From Rhodococcus sp. HNM0569 (GTDB lineage Bacteria; Actinomycetota; Actinomycetes; Mycobacteriales; Mycobacteriaceae), in assembly GCF_012726205.1 (NCBI RefSeq), contig NZ_JAASAE010000004.1:124001-188000 (forward strand): a stretch of DNA of 64,000 nucleotides. The letters are read 5' to 3'. Made by a program: the position numbers and the translations under genes. Of the stretch, positions 33,695 to 46,688 are shown in pieces; position 1 is the first letter of the stretch; each line of letters begins with the position of its first letter. Below the pieces are notes generated by a model. The model saw only the letters and a list, made by a program, of their open reading frames with translations. It was not told where the DNA came from and did no database searches.

Positions 33695-35257
33695 TCAGTC
33701 TTCGGTCGGCTCGACGTAGCGCGGGAAGACGCCCGACGGCTTCGGCAGCTCGGTGCCGGGCACGATGCGCGTGCCGAGGTCCGCGAACTGCCGGGCCTCG
33801 TCGCCCTGCCCGAGCAACGTGAGCAGCTTGGCCGCGGCGTCCGGCATGACCGGCTGCACCAGGATCGACACGATGCGCACGACCTCGAGGGTCACGTACA
33901 GGACGGTCTCCATGCGCGCCGGGTCGGTCTTGCGCAGTACCCACGGTTCCTGTGCCGAGAAGTACCGGTTGGTCTCGCCGAGCACCGACCACATCGCCTC
34001 GAGGGCGAGATGCAGCGCCTGCACGTCCATGTGCGCGCGGACGGTGTCGACGAGCGCGTCGGCCTGCACGAGCAGCGCCTCGTCGGCACCGCTGAGTGGA
34101 CCGGGAATCGGCACCGCGCCGTTGCAGTTCTTGGCGACCATCGACAGCGACCGCTGCGCGAGGTTGCCCAGTTCGTTCGCGAGATCGGCGTTGATGCGCG
34201 TGACGATCGCGTCGTGGCTGTAGCTGCCGTCCTGGCCGTACGAGATCTCGCGCAACAGGAAGAAACGCACCGCGTCGAGGCCGTACTGCTCGACCATCGC
34301 GATCGGGTCGACGATGTTGCCGACCGACTTCGACATCTTCTCGCCCTTGTTGTAGAGGAACCCGTGCACGAAGACGCGCTCGGGCAACTCGATGCCCGCC
34401 GACATCAGGAATGCCGGCCAGTACACGGTGTGGAAACGCGTGATGTCCTTGCCGATGATGTGCAGGTTCGCGGGCCAGAACTCCTGGAACTGCTCCGAAT
34501 CGGTGTTCGGGAATCCGACACCGGTGAGGTAGTTGGTGAGCGCGTCGACCCACACGTACATGACGTGTGCGGGATCGTCGGGCACCTCGACACCCCAGTC
34601 GAAGGTGGTGCGCGAGATCGACAGGTCCTTGAGGCCGCCCTTGACGAAGCTCACGACCTCGTTGCGCCGGGTGGTGGGCGCGATGAACTCCGGCCGGTTC
34701 TCGTACAAGTCGAGCAGCGCGTCCTGGTACTTCGAGAGCCGGAAGAAGTAGGTGGACTCCTCGGTCCACTCGACGGGCGTGCCCGTCTCGGTCGCGATAC
34801 GCGTGCCGTCCTCGTGGACGGTGGTCTCGGCCTCGGCGTAGAACGCCTCGTCGCGCACCGAGTACCAGCCCGAGTAGGTGTCGAGATAGATGTCGCCGGC
34901 ATCGACCATGCGCTTCCAGATGGCCTTGCTCGCCTCGACGTGATCGGCGTCAGTGGTGCGGATGAACCGGTCGTACGAGATGCCGAGCACCTTGTCGAGC
35001 GCCTGGAACGCATCCGAGTTGCGCGCCGCGAGCTGCTCGACCGGCACACCTTCCTTGGCCGCCGTCTGCTGCATCTTCAGGCCGTGCTCGTCCGTGCCGG
35101 TCAGGAAGAACACGTCGTGACCGTCGAGCCTCTTGAAGCGCGCGATCGCATCGGCGGAGATGTACTCGTACGCGTGGCCGATGTGCGGTGCGCCGTTCGG
35201 GTAGGCGATGGCCGTCGTGACGTAGAACGGGGGCCGAGTGGGATGCGCGTCAGTCAT
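33695..35257 (-). CDS. metG: Methionyl-tRNA synthetase
   Basis: 520 residues, the mycobacterial length. Class I signatures are [11 protein letters not shown] (HIGH) and [10 protein letters not shown] (KMSKS). The zinc-knuckle Cys clusters of the long type are absent, and there is no C-terminal EMAP dimer domain. It charges tRNA-Met for initiation and elongation. Neighbour of tatD as in M. tuberculosis. Confidence 0.97.
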   Translation of the reverse strand: MTDAHPTRPPFYVTTAIAYPNGAPHIGHAYEYISADAIARFKRLDGHDVFFLTGTDEHGLKMQQTAAKEGVPVEQLAARNSDAFQALDKVLGISYDRFIRTTDADHVEASKAIWKRMVDAGDIYLDTYSGWYSVRDEAFYAEAETTVHEDGTRIATETGTPVEWTEESTYFFRLSKYQDALLDLYENRPEFIAPTTRRNEVVSFVKGGLKDLSISRTTFDWGVEVPDDPAHVMYVWVDALTNYLTGVGFPNTDSEQFQEFWPANLHIIGKDITRFHTVYWPAFLMSAGIELPERVFVHGFLYNKGEKMSKSVGNIVDPIAMVEQYGLDAVRFFLLREISYGQDGSYSHDAIVTRINADLANELGNLAQRSLSMVAKNCNGAVPIPGPLSGADEALLVQADALVDTVRAHMDVQALHLALEAMWSVLGETNRYFSAQEPWVLRKTDPARMETVLYVTLEVVRIVSILVQPVMPDAAAKLLTLLGQGDEARQFADLGTRIVPGTELPKPSGVFPRYVEPTED

Positions 35258-35323
35258 GGTGGGACCACTCTATCCGCGCAGCGTGCTCGTCGGCCGTGAC
35301 GGTCCGGTAATCGACGGGTCGGG

Positions 35324-36148
35324 TCAGTTCTCGTCGGCCACGGTGCGCGCCTCGTAGCTGCTGCGTGCGGAGTGGTCGGCGGCACGCACCTGGTTCGGCA
35401 CCATGCGCCGCAGCACCCGATCGCGCAGCGGCCCGGGTAGCACGTTCACCCACCGCACGGCAGGACCGACGTACGACGGCACCGTCGCCTCGAACCGGGG
35501 CCGGCGCACGACGTCGACGACCGCCTTCGCGACGTCGGCAGGTTGCAGCAGCTTCACGCCGCCGGGCGACGTGCCCGCGGCGAGTTCGGTGTCGACGACC
35601 GTCGGCATCACGACCGACAGTTCGACGCCGGTGCCGCGCAGTTCCTCCCGTACTCCGGCGAGATAGCCGTAGATGCCGTGCTTGGTCGCGGCGTACGTCG
35701 ATTCGCCCGGTGGCGACAGCTTCGACGCCGTCGACGCCACCGTCACGATGTGACCGCGTCCTCGCGCCCGCATGGCGGGTGCCGCGAGCCGCACGCCCCG
35801 GATGGGCCCGTGCAGGTTGACGTCGAGTTGGCGTCGCGTCGCGACTTCGGGTTCGTCGTCGAAGGCCCCGACCCACATGACCCCCGCATTGTTGACGAGC
35901 ACGTCGAGCGGGCCGAGGCGCTGCTCCGTCTCGGCGAGGAAGCGCGTGAACGACGCCGTGTCGGTGACGTCGAGATCGAGCCCGACAACCCGTTCGCCCA
36001 AGCTCGCGGCGGCGTCGCGGGCGCCGTCACGGTCGCCGATCGCGACGCGGGCCCCGGCCGCGGCCAGCGCGCGGGCGATCTCGAAGCCGATACCGCGGGC
36101 GCCGCCGGTCACCGCGACGACCTGTCCCGCGAGCGTGGGAACCGCCAT
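35324..36148 (-). CDS. Short-chain dehydrogenase/reductase
   Basis: 274 residues from ATG 36148. Motifs TGGARGIG, NNAGV, VASTAS and YAATK are all present. The Asp after strand two (GDRDGA) favours NAD(H). After residue 230 there is a long C-terminal part with VGPAVRWVNVLPGPLRDRVLRRMV, probably membrane-associated, as in many mycobacterial SDRs. It lies between metG and tatD. Substrate unknown. Confidence 0.87.
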   Translation of the reverse strand: MAVPTLAGQVVAVTGGARGIGFEIARALAAAGARVAIGDRDGARDAAASLGERVVGLDLDVTDTASFTRFLAETEQRLGPLDVLVNNAGVMWVGAFDDEPEVATRRQLDVNLHGPIRGVRLAAPAMRARGRGHIVTVASTASKLSPPGESTYAATKHGIYGYLAGVREELRGTGVELSVVMPTVVDTELAAGTSPGGVKLLQPADVAKAVVDVVRRPRFEATVPSYVGPAVRWVNVLPGPLRDRVLRRMVPNQVRAADHSARSSYEARTVADEN

Positions 36149-36303
36149 GGACGTACCTCGCTCCCGATCGGTGGTGGGGCCGCTCAGTGTGGCACAGTCC
36201 ACACGCCGGAAGGCCGGGCGCCTGCTGCGCTTCGTCTCGGCACGGGCCGATCGGCTCATGAGCCCTGAGAGCATGGGCGCATGAGCGCTGAAAGAATGGG
36301 CGC

Positions 36304-37155
36304 ATGAGTGCCACGCGACCTGCTCCCGATCTGCCCGATCCGCTCCCACCGTTGATCGACGCGCACACGCATCTCGACGCGTGCGGCGGCACCGACGCGG
36401 AGTCCGTCGCGGCGATCGTCGATCGTGCCGCGAGCGTCGGTGTCGGCCGCGTCGTCACCGTCGCCGACGACCTCGACGCCGCGCGCGCGGCCGTCGCGGC
36501 GGCGCACTGGGACGGCCGCGTGTACGCCGCGGCCGCGATCCATCCGACGCGGGCGGACACTCTCGACGTCGCGACGAAGCAGGAGATCGAGCGGCTCGCG
36601 AGCGACGAGCGCACCGTTGCGGTGGGGGAGACTGGCCTCGACTGGTACTGGCCCGGCAAGCTCGAGGGCTGCGCCGAACGGGACGCCCAGATCGAAGGCT
36701 TTCGTTGGCACATCGACCTCGCCAAGCGGCTCGGCAAACCGCTCATGATCCACAATCGCGAGGCCGACGACGACGTGTTGCGCGTGCTGCGCGAGGAAGG
36801 CGCGCCGGAAACCGTGATCTTCCACTGTTTTTCGTCCGGCCCGGACACCGCCCGCGCGTGTCTCGACGCCGGCTACGTGCTGAGCTTCGCCGGCACCGTG
36901 AGCTTCCGCAATGCGAAGGCGCTGCGCGAGGCCGCGCCGCTCGTGCCGTCGGACCGGTTCCTGCTCGAGACCGACGCGCCCTTCCTCACGCCGCACCCCT
37001 TCCGCGGCGCGCCGAACGAGCCGTACTGCCTGCCCTACACGGCGCGCGCCTTCGCCGAACTGCGTGGCGAGGATCCGCACGAGGTCGCTCGGTGTGCGAC
37101 CGCCAATGCCGAGCGGGTGTACCGACTCGCGGCCGGAGGCGCCCGCCCCGAGTAA
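36304..37155 (+). CDS. tatD: TatD-family metal-dependent DNase
   Basis: 283 residues. Metal-binding motifs LIDAHTHLD, VGETGLDWYW, MIHNREAD and ETDAPFLTPHP are complete, so a two-metal hydrolase is expected. TatD proteins have 3'-5' exonuclease activity on DNA. The element ATGGGCGCATGAG occurs twice (36273 and 36296, 23 bases apart), the second copy containing the start codon, so the exact start could be debated. Sits before the rpfB pair as in mycobacteria, though doxX and an ABC importer intervene. Confidence 0.94.
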   Translation: MSATRPAPDLPDPLPPLIDAHTHLDACGGTDAESVAAIVDRAASVGVGRVVTVADDLDAARAAVAAAHWDGRVYAAAAIHPTRADTLDVATKQEIERLASDERTVAVGETGLDWYWPGKLEGCAERDAQIEGFRWHIDLAKRLGKPLMIHNREADDDVLRVLREEGAPETVIFHCFSSGPDTARACLDAGYVLSFAGTVSFRNAKALREAAPLVPSDRFLLETDAPFLTPHPFRGAPNEPYCLPYTARAFAELRGEDPHEVARCATANAERVYRLAAGGARPE

Positions 37156-37190
37156 GTAAGTTGAAGTCTCAACTTACCGTCTCGTATCGT
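37156..37190 (+). promoter_or_regulatory. Promoter with perfect palindromic operator before doxX
   Basis: GTAAGTTGA-AGTC-TCAACTTAC (37156-37177) is a perfect 9-base inverted repeat. It covers a -35 element TTGAAG (37161-37166), and 18 bases later comes the -10 TATCGT (37185-37190). A dimeric repressor bound here would block the promoter. The size and spacing fit MarR/HxlR-type regulators that often control DoxX genes. No such regulator is encoded in the window. Confidence 0.75.
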
Positions 37191-37245
37191 GAGGTGTGGC
37201 CGTGGCGTGACCCGCGCCGGCCGCACCGCGACGAAAGGCACCCAC

Positions 37246-37674
37246 ATGACGACAACGGCACAGAACCGCAGCGCGGTACAGAGCGTGGGCATTCTGCTTG
37301 CGCGCATCGGCATCGGAGTCGTCTTCCTGGCCCACGGTCTGCAGAAGCTCCGCGTGTGGGGGCAGGACGGCACGGCGGCGGCGTTCGAAGGGATGGGTGT
37401 GCCCGCGCCGTCGGTCAGTGCGTTCCTGGCGACGTGGCTCGAGATCGTCGGCGGCGCCGCCTTGATCCTCGGTGTGCTGGTCCCGGTCGTCGGCGCGCTG
37501 TTCGTGCTCGACATGATCGGCGCATTCCTCTACGCGCACGCCGACAGCGGAATCTGGATCGCGGACGGAGGATACGAGTTGGTACTCGCGCTCGGTGCGG
37601 GCTCGCTGCTGCTCGCGTCCGTCGGTGCGGGTGCATTCAGCGTCGACGCGTTGCTGCGTCGCATCCGTTCCTGA
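37246..37674 (+). CDS. DoxX-family membrane protein
   Basis: 142 residues, ATG behind GAAAGG. Four membrane helices with the family start LLARIGIGVVFLAHGLQKL and the LEIVGGAALILGVLVPV segment. DoxX proteins are linked to redox and thiol stress; in mycobacteria one forms a membrane complex with SodA and SseA. Here it stands alone behind a tightly controlled-looking promoter. Confidence 0.88.
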   Translation: MTTTAQNRSAVQSVGILLARIGIGVVFLAHGLQKLRVWGQDGTAAAFEGMGVPAPSVSAFLATWLEIVGGAALILGVLVPVVGALFVLDMIGAFLYAHADSGIWIADGGYELVLALGAGSLLLASVGAGAFSVDALLRRIRS

Positions 37675-37754
37675 CCCCGCTGCGTTCCTGACCCCGCTGT
37701 GTTCCTGAACCCGCTGCGTTCGGGGCGCCGGCACGTTCGGCGCAGCAAGGCGGG

Positions 37755-38519
37755 TCAGAGCACCCGAGACAGGAAGTCCTGCGTCCGCTTCTGCTGCGGA
37801 TGCTCGAAAATCTGTTCCGGCGTGCCTTCTTCGACGATGTAACCGTCGGCCATGAACAGCACGCGATCGGATACCTCGCGTGCGAAGCCCATCTCGTGGG
37901 TCACGACCACCATCGTCATGCCTGCCCGGGCGAGGTCGCGCAGCACCGCGAGGACGTCGCCCACCACCTCGGGATCGAGTGCGCTGGTGGCCTCGTCGAA
38001 CAGCATGATGTCGGGCTTCATCGCGAGCGCCCGGGCGATCGCGACTCGCTGTTTCTGCCCGCCGGACAGGTTGTCGGGTTTCGCGTCGGCCTTGTCGGCC
38101 AGGCCCACCTGCGTGAGCTGCTCGAGAGCGCGTTCGCGGGCCTCCGCCTTGCTCGCGGTCTTGGTGAGCACCGGCGCGAGCATGACGTTCTCGAGCGCCG
38201 TCATGTGCGGGAACAGGTTGAAGTGCTGGAAGACCATGCCGATGTGCCTGCGCACCTTGTCGATGTCGATCTTCGGGTCGCTGACGTCGAAGCCGTCGAC
38301 GATCACCCGCCCGTCGGTGATGTCCTCGAGTCGGTTGAGGCACCGCAGGAACGTGCTCTTGCCCGAACCCGACGGGCCGATGACGCACACGACCTCGCCG
38401 GTGTGGATCTCGGCGTCGATCGACCGGAGCACGACGTTGTCGCCGAACGCCTTCTTCAGTCCCGTGACCGAGACCTTGACCTTCGCGGGGGACGCGGGTG
38501 GGACGGTCGCCTGCGTCAT
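37755..38519 (-). CDS. glnQ: Polar amino acid (glutamine-type) ABC importer ATPase
   Basis: 254 residues. Walker [10 protein letters not shown], signature LSGGQKQR, Walker [15 protein letters not shown] and [11 protein letters not shown] are the textbook GlnQ-type motifs. It overlaps the upstream fusion gene by four bases. It powers uptake by the GlnH-GlnP fusion. Amino acid specificity cannot be read with certainty. Confidence 0.93.
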   Translation of the reverse strand: MTQATVPPASPAKVKVSVTGLKKAFGDNVVLRSIDAEIHTGEVVCVIGPSGSGKSTFLRCLNRLEDITDGRVIVDGFDVSDPKIDIDKVRRHIGMVFQHFNLFPHMTALENVMLAPVLTKTASKAEARERALEQLTQVGLADKADAKPDNLSGGQKQRVAIARALAMKPDIMLFDEATSALDPEVVGDVLAVLRDLARAGMTMVVVTHEMGFAREVSDRVLFMADGYIVEEGTPEQIFEHPQQKRTQDFLSRVL

Positions 38520-39970
38520 GCGTTGATCCTCTTCTCGAGTCGGTTCGACACCCAGGTGAGCGCCATGATGATCACGAAGTACATCACCGCGATGATCAGC
38601 CACATGTTGAAGGACTGGAAGTTGCGCGCGATGATGATGCGCCCGGTCTGGGTGAGTTCGGCGAGGCCGATCACCGACAGGATGGACGTGTCCTTGAGCG
38701 TGATGACGAACTGGTTGATATACGACGGGATCATCGTGCGGATCGCCTGCGGCATGACCACCTTGCGCATCGACTTCAGGTAACCGATGCCGAGGCTGCG
38801 CGCCGCTTCCATCTGACCCTTGTCGACGGATTGGATGCCGCCGCGCACGATCTCGGTCATGTAGGCGCCGGCGTTGAGCGACAGCGTGATGATGCCCGCC
38901 GTGAACGCGGACATCTGGAAGTGCAGCGCAGCGGGGATGCCGAAGTAGATGAAGAAGGCCTGCACGAGCAGTGGGGTGCCGCGGAAGACCGCGACGTACA
39001 CGCTGCCGATGCCGCGGAGCACCACATTGCGGGACACCCGGAACAGGCCGAACACCGCGCCGATCACGAGTGCGATCGCGATGCCCACGACCGAGAGCAC
39101 GAGCGTGAGCCACAGGCCTTTCAGCAGTTGTGGATACGTGCTCTTGATCAGCCCGGGAATCGAGTTGTCCGACGACGCCGCGCCCTCGCCGAGATACGAG
39201 TCGATGATCTCGTCGTAGCGTCCGCTGTCGCGCACGTTCTGCAGGCCGTCGTTGAACATCTGCAGCAGTTCGGGATTGCGCCCCTTGTTGACGGCGAACC
39301 CGTAGTCGTTGCCCGCTTCCTTCTCGGTGACGGTCTTCAGGCCGTTCCCCTGAGTGATGCCGTAGGCGAGGACGGGATAGTCGTCGAACACCGCGACCGA
39401 GTTGCCGGTGCGGACCTCGTCGTACATGCTCGCCGAATCGGCGAAATAGACTGTCTCGAAGCCGTACTGCGCCTTGATCGATTCGGCGAACGCAGCGCCC
39501 TCGGTGCCGTTCTTGACCGCGACGCGTCGGCCGCGCAGGTCGTCGTAGGACGTGATGTCGTCGTTGTCGGCGAGCACCGCCATCTGCACGCCGGACTGGA
39601 AGTAGGGGTCGGAGAAGTCGAAGACGTTCTTGCGCTCGTCGGTGATCGACATGCCCGCGATGACGCCGTCGGCCTGATCGGCTTGCACCGCTTGCAGTGC
39701 CGCGTCGAAGCCGACCGGCTGGATCTGCACCGAGAAGCCCTGGTCCTCGGCGATCGCGTGCAGCAGGTCGATGTCGATGCCGACGAAGTTGCCGGAGCCG
39801 TCCTGGAATTCGAAAGGCGCGAAAGTCACGTCGGTGGCGATGGTGTACGTGCGGCCGGGTTGCGCCGACGCCGTCGCCGGGGTGAAGAGCATCGCCAGGA
39901 CGCCGAGCACCGCGGCGAGTGCCGCCCACCGCGTCGTCCCTGTCGGCGCCTGTCCTGATCGGCCTGCCAA
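38516..39970 (-). CDS. glnP: Fused amino acid binding protein and permease (GlnH-GlnP type)
   Basis: 484 residues. TTG start with a perfect GGAGGT six bases upstream. Signal sequence to about residue 36, then a binding domain ([41 protein letters not shown]) to about residue 255, then a permease with three to five helices and the EAA loop [20 protein letters not shown]. Fusion of receptor and permease gives a fixed local receptor, which suits a cell without a periplasm. Forms the transporter with the following ATPase. Confidence 0.93.
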   Translation of the reverse strand: MAGRSGQAPTGTTRWAALAAVLGVLAMLFTPATASAQPGRTYTIATDVTFAPFEFQDGSGNFVGIDIDLLHAIAEDQGFSVQIQPVGFDAALQAVQADQADGVIAGMSITDERKNVFDFSDPYFQSGVQMAVLADNDDITSYDDLRGRRVAVKNGTEGAAFAESIKAQYGFETVYFADSASMYDEVRTGNSVAVFDDYPVLAYGITQGNGLKTVTEKEAGNDYGFAVNKGRNPELLQMFNDGLQNVRDSGRYDEIIDSYLGEGAASSDNSIPGLIKSTYPQLLKGLWLTLVLSVVGIAIALVIGAVFGLFRVSRNVVLRGIGSVYVAVFRGTPLLVQAFFIYFGIPAALHFQMSAFTAGIITLSLNAGAYMTEIVRGGIQSVDKGQMEAARSLGIGYLKSMRKVVMPQAIRTMIPSYINQFVITLKDTSILSVIGLAELTQTGRIIIARNFQSFNMWLIIAVMYFVIIMALTWVSNRLEKRINA

Positions 39971-39977
39971 GTCGTGA

Positions 39978-41336
<1,359 letters not shown>

Positions 41337-41368
41337 CCCCGGAAACCGCCGAGCCGCGCGCTCGCTGA

Positions 41369-42520
<1,152 letters not shown>

Positions 42521-42545
42521 CCGGCCGGTACGTTAAGTTCGTCCC

Positions 42546-43493
42546 GTGTCCGACCCCGAAAGCTCTTCTTTCCGCGACTCCGAGAATCGCGAGCCCCGTG
42601 ACCCGCAGCCCGACGCGGCTGCGCGTGGCCGCGCCGCGCTGCTCGGCCCGGCCGAGGTGCGTGCGCTCGCGGAAGAGTTCGGAGTCCGGCCCACCAAGAC
42701 CCTCGGCCAGAATTTCGTGCACGACGCCAACACGGTGCGCCGCATCGTCGCCGCGGCCGGGGTCGGCCCGCGCGACACGGTGCTCGAGGTCGGGCCAGGT
42801 CTCGGATCCCTCACGCTCGCACTGCTCGACGTCGTCGATCGTGTCGTCGTGGTGGAGATCGACCCGAAGCTCGCTGCGCGGCTGCCCGCGACGGTCGCCG
42901 AGCGCGCCCCTGGGCTCGCCGACCGGCTGACGGTCGTCGGCGCGGACGCGATGCGCGTGAGCGCGGCCGAGATCGCGGGCGAACCGACCGCCCTCGTGGC
43001 GAACCTGCCGTACAACGTGGCGGTGCCGGTGCTGTTGCATCTGTTCGCGGAACTGCCCAGCCTGCGCACCGCGCTGGTGATGGTCCAGGCCGAGGTCGCC
43101 GACCGGCTCGCGGCCGAGCCCGGTTCGAAGGTGTACGGCGTGCCGAGCGCGAAGGCGCGGTTCTTCGGCAGCGTGCGCCGGGCCGGCGCGGTGGGTCGCA
43201 ACGTCTTCTGGCCCGTGCCGCGCGTCGAGTCGGGGCTCGTCCGCATCGACGCGTACGAGGACCCGCCGTGGCCCACCGACGCCGAGCATCGTCGTCGCGT
43301 CTTCGCGGTCATCGACGCGGCATTCGCGCAGCGCCGCAAGACTTTACGTGCGGCTCTCGCCGGCTGGGCGGGCTCGGCGGCCGAGGCGGAGCGGCGGCTG
43401 CGTGCCGCGGACGTCGACCCGCAGGCGCGCGGCGAGCAGTTGCCGATCGACGCATTCGTGCGGCTCGCCGCGGTGCCGCCTGCCCCGGTGTGA
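42546..43493 (+). CDS. ksgA: 16S rRNA dimethyladenosine transferase
   Basis: 315 residues, GTG start with TAAGTT six bases upstream (leaderless). Motifs [25 protein letters not shown] (SAM site) and [13 protein letters not shown] (catalytic NLPY) are intact. It dimethylates two adenines near the 3' end of 16S rRNA as a late assembly check. Follows rpfB as in mycobacteria. Confidence 0.97.
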   Translation: MSDPESSSFRDSENREPRDPQPDAAARGRAALLGPAEVRALAEEFGVRPTKTLGQNFVHDANTVRRIVAAAGVGPRDTVLEVGPGLGSLTLALLDVVDRVVVVEIDPKLAARLPATVAERAPGLADRLTVVGADAMRVSAAEIAGEPTALVANLPYNVAVPVLLHLFAELPSLRTALVMVQAEVADRLAAEPGSKVYGVPSAKARFFGSVRRAGAVGRNVFWPVPRVESGLVRIDAYEDPPWPTDAEHRRRVFAVIDAAFAQRRKTLRAALAGWAGSAAEAERRLRAADVDPQARGEQLPIDAFVRLAAVPPAPV

Positions 43494-43539
43494 CCGGCAT
43501 CGCGCAGGGTCGACGCTCGCTCCCCGTCGCGGGATGTGC

Positions 43540-43737
43540 CATACTGGTTGCGGTCGTAAGTTTTGTGTTTGTGCCAGTCCACGCTCGCAAATCGATAGTG
43601 CGAGCGTTCGGACATCCTCCTGGAGTCCCATTCCTTCGGAATGTTCATTCCGCGGAAGTGAATCGACGTCTCGTTCGGACGACCCTCGTAGGCGCCCGAC
43701 CGGTCGCCTACCCGCAACATGCCAGAGAGGTAAGAAC
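43540..43737 (+). promoter_or_regulatory. Long leader of the cold-shock gene
   Basis: About 200 bases with no gene precede cspA, and the part 43540-43580 is clearly richer in A/T than its surroundings. Cold-shock genes often have long, structured leaders that control translation by temperature. GAGAGG lies 11 bases before the ATG. The promoter itself cannot be fixed by eye. Confidence 0.4.
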
Positions 43738-43941
43738 ATGGCAGAAGGCACCGTGAAGTGGTTCAACTCCGAGAAGGGGTTCGGCTTCATCGCTCCCGAC
43801 GACGGTAGCTCCGACGTCTTCGTCCACTACTCCGAGATCCAGAGCAACGGCTTCCGTACGCTCGAGGAGAACCAGCGCGTCGCGTTCGAGATCGGCCAGG
43901 GCCAGAAGGGTCCGCAGGCCACCGGCGTCACCACGCTCTGA
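43738..43941 (+). CDS. cspA: Cold-shock protein
   Basis: 67 residues. A single cold-shock domain with RNA-binding motifs KGFGFIAP (RNP1) and VFVHYS (RNP2) and the start [11 protein letters not shown]. It melts RNA secondary structure at low temperature and during growth. Stands alone behind a long leader and before a strong terminator. Confidence 0.97.
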   Translation: MAEGTVKWFNSEKGFGFIAPDDGSSDVFVHYSEIQSNGFRTLEENQRVAFEIGQGQKGPQATGVTTL

Positions 43942-44021
43942 TCCTGCTTCGGAGTTCGCCCCGAATCATCCTCGCGCGGCAGAAATTCCGTTTCCCCGCG
44001 TGAGTGACTGTGTGCAGAACC

Positions 44022-44056
44022 GAACGCGCCCAGAACATTACGTTCTGGGCGCGTTC
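44022..44056. terminator. Bidirectional terminator between cspA and a convergent gene
   Basis: Perfect 15-base stem GAACGCGCCCAGAAC with its complement and a five-base loop ATTAC. It lies 81 bases after cspA and 23 bases from the end of the minus-strand gene, so it can serve both. Confidence 0.85.
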
Positions 44057-44078
44057 GTCGTTCGTGTGAGTGCCGCTG

Positions 44079-44573
44079 TCAGCGTGTGCGGCGCAGTCCC
44101 ACGGCCTGGTACGCGAGGTTCATCGCGCACACGATCCACAACTGCACGGCGATCCGGTGATCCGGCCCGACGAAGGCGGCCACCGCGCTGCACCCGAGGG
44201 TGAGCGCGACCAGAACCGTGGCTGCCGTGACGCCCCTCGGCGAGCACGGCCGCGACAACGACAGTGCGGTGTTCACGACGCCCCACGCCGCCGCGGCTAC
44301 CGCGACGACCACGATCATCCATTCGGTGGAGAACGCCGCGGGCCACGTCCAGCCTTCGCTGCCGTCTTCCCACGCGCACGTGAAGGCCAGCGAGAAGCCC
44401 ATCATCGCGGTCGTGGCGGTCGACAGCGCGACGTGCGCGGCGACGACGGTCGTGGACGGTCTCGCATCCCGTGCGGCGACGCCGTGACGCACGGGCGCCG
44501 TCTGCTCGACAGGTGCTGCCGCGTGTTCGAAAGGTCCTGATTCGATTGCTGGTAGTCGTTCCCCGACGTTCAC
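44079..44573 (-). CDS. Four-helix membrane protein of unknown function
   Basis: 164 residues, GTG start. After a 40-residue soluble lead there are four hydrophobic helices ([76 protein letters not shown]). No family recognised. Convergent with cspA. The sequence GTTCCCCGACGTTC occurs twice around its start. Confidence 0.55.
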   Translation of the reverse strand: MNVGERLPAIESGPFEHAAAPVEQTAPVRHGVAARDARPSTTVVAAHVALSTATTAMMGFSLAFTCAWEDGSEGWTWPAAFSTEWMIVVVAVAAAAWGVVNTALSLSRPCSPRGVTAATVLVALTLGCSAVAAFVGPDHRIAVQLWIVCAMNLAYQAVGLRRTR

Positions 44574-44648
44574 TGTGATGTTGTTCCCCGACGTTCGTGT
44601 CCTGCTCGTTATGCGCGATACCCCAGGTATGAGACACCTGTCGAGCGG

Positions 44649-45611
44649 TCAGGCGCAACCGTATCGACGGGCGACGGTGAGGGCGTGGTCGCGCAGGATC
44701 CGGCATTCGTCGCGCAGTGCAGCCGGCTCCTCGACGGTGAAGTCGAGGTCGAACGCGGAGAGCCAACGTGCGATCGACGCGAGCGAACTGCCGTGCAACA
44801 CCACCGAACAGCGGCCGTCGGGCAGGCCCTCGAGGGCGCACCACTCGTCGCTCACTCTCGGCGCGACGACCTCGAGTGGGGCATGCAGTGTCACCCGCGC
44901 CGACGCCTGCCCGAATACTCGGCTGACGCCGCGCGCGACGAATGCCGCCGCGCCGCCGTCGGGCAGCGGGCGTGGCGCGAACCGGGGGCCCGTCGGAATC
45001 TTCGGCGTGAGGCGGTCGACGCGGAAGGAGCGCCAGTCGTCGCGGTCGAGGTCCCAGGCCACGAGGTACCACCGGGTGCCGGACCGGACGACGCGATGGG
45101 GCTCGACCTCGCGGCGCGCTCGTTCCCCGTCGTGCGTCACGTAGTCGAAGCGAAGCCGCTCGTGCGCGTGGCACACCGCGGCGACGGCCGACAGTACGCC
45201 GGCGTCGACCGAACTGGACTGAACGCGACGGTCGACTTCCACGTCGAGGCTCGCGAGCCGGTGCCGCAGCCGCGACGGCATCACCTGGCGCAGCTTCGCG
45301 AGTGCGCGGGCGGGTGCGTCGTCGAGGCCCGACACGGCGAGGGCGCCCGACTGCAGGCCCAGCGCGACGGCGACCACCTCGTCGTCCTCGAGCAACAGGG
45401 GAGGCATCTGCGCGCCCGCACCGAGCCGGTACCCGCCGCCGACGCCGACGGTCGCCTCGACCGGGTAACCGAGCGAGCGCAGCTTGTCGACGTCGCGGCG
45501 CACGGTGCGGGTGGTGATGTCGAGGCGCTCCGCGAGATCCCGGCCGGACCACTCGGCGCGCACCTGCAGCAGCGACAGCAGCCGCAACAGTCGCGCAGAC
45601 GTTTCCCGCAT
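44649..45611 (-). CDS. WYL-domain DeoR-like regulator
   Basis: 320 residues. N-terminal winged HTH ([40 protein letters not shown]), then a WYL domain around [25 protein letters not shown] and a C-terminal WCX extension. WYL regulators sense small ligands or nucleic-acid fragments. Convergent or unrelated neighbours give no target. Here it stands between a membrane protein and divergent ispE. Confidence 0.9.
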   Translation of the reverse strand: MRETSARLLRLLSLLQVRAEWSGRDLAERLDITTRTVRRDVDKLRSLGYPVEATVGVGGGYRLGAGAQMPPLLLEDDEVVAVALGLQSGALAVSGLDDAPARALAKLRQVMPSRLRHRLASLDVEVDRRVQSSSVDAGVLSAVAAVCHAHERLRFDYVTHDGERARREVEPHRVVRSGTRWYLVAWDLDRDDWRSFRVDRLTPKIPTGPRFAPRPLPDGGAAAFVARGVSRVFGQASARVTLHAPLEVVAPRVSDEWCALEGLPDGRCSVVLHGSSLASIARWLSAFDLDFTVEEPAALRDECRILRDHALTVARRYGCA

Positions 45612-45752
45612 GCGCTCACTATGCCGGACAATGCGGTCGAATCGTGTCCGCTATCACCTGTCGACCAGGGGCGGGGGTCACGCGGCGACAGTGGCTCGGC
45701 GCCGACCTGTGCATTGTGGTCCGACGCGGCGCGGCGCCTATTGTGGAACATT

Positions 45753-46688
45753 GTGCTTTCCGTCGTTCACAGCCCGCTCGTGGTCAGGGCACCGTCCAAG
45801 GTCAACCTGCATCTCGGTGTCGGCGACCTGCGCGACGACGGCTACCACGAGCTGACCACGGTGTTCCAAGCGCTGTCGCTGAGCGACACGGTCTCGGTCG
45901 TGCCCGCCGACGAACTCGGCGTCACAGTCCGCGGCGCCGACGCGGCGTCGGTGCCCGCCGATTCGACCAACCTCGCGTGGAAGGCCGCCGAGCTGGTCGG
46001 CGCGGCCGTCGGGCGCACCCCGGGCGTGCACATCACGATCGACAAGGGCATCCCCGTCGCGGGCGGGATGGCAGGCGGCAGTGCGGACGCCGCCGCGACG
46101 CTGGTCGCGCTCAACGCGCTGTGGCAACTCGACCTCCCGCGTACCGAGCTCGACGCGCTCGCGGCGCGGCTCGGCAGCGATGTCCCGTTCGGCCTGCACG
46201 GGGGCACGGCGCTCGGCACCGGGCGGGGCGAGAAGCTGCTGCCGGTGCTGGCGCGCAACACCTTCCACTGGGTGCTCGCGCTCGCGAAGACCGGCCTGAG
46301 TACTCCGGTCGTGTTCGGCGAACTCGATCGCCTGCGCGCGAGCGGGCAGACACCGCGGCTCGGCGACACCGAACCGCTGCTGCACGCGCTCGCGGCGGGC
46401 GACGCGGCCGCCCTCGCACCGCTGCTCGGCAACGACCTGCAGGCGGCGGCGCTCTCGCTCGATCCGTCGCTGCGGCGCACGCTGCGGGCGGGCGTCACGG
46501 CGGGCGCGCTCGCAGGCATCGTGTCCGGATCCGGCCCCACGTGCGCGTTCCTGTGCAGCGACCGCGACTCGGCGGTCGAGGTGAGCGCGGAACTCGCCGG
46601 TGCGGGCGTGTGCCGCACCGTCCGGATCGCGACCGGCCCCGTCGCGGGTGCACGCGAAGTGAAATCGGAGTCGGAGGAATCCCACTGA
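45753..46688 (+). CDS. ispE: 4-diphosphocytidyl-2-C-methyl-D-erythritol kinase
   Basis: 311 residues, GTG start. GHMP kinase motifs: [14 protein letters not shown] at the start, [18 protein letters not shown] (phosphate loop) and [13 protein letters not shown] near the end. Fourth step of the MEP isoprenoid pathway. It overlaps the ABC-F gene by one base (TGATG). In mycobacteria it also follows ksgA; here cspA and two regulators/membrane genes lie between. Confidence 0.95.
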   Translation: MLSVVHSPLVVRAPSKVNLHLGVGDLRDDGYHELTTVFQALSLSDTVSVVPADELGVTVRGADAASVPADSTNLAWKAAELVGAAVGRTPGVHITIDKGIPVAGGMAGGSADAAATLVALNALWQLDLPRTELDALAARLGSDVPFGLHGGTALGTGRGEKLLPVLARNTFHWVLALAKTGLSTPVVFGELDRLRASGQTPRLGDTEPLLHALAAGDAAALAPLLGNDLQAAALSLDPSLRRTLRAGVTAGALAGIVSGSGPTCAFLCSDRDSAVEVSAELAGAGVCRTVRIATGPVAGAREVKSESEESH

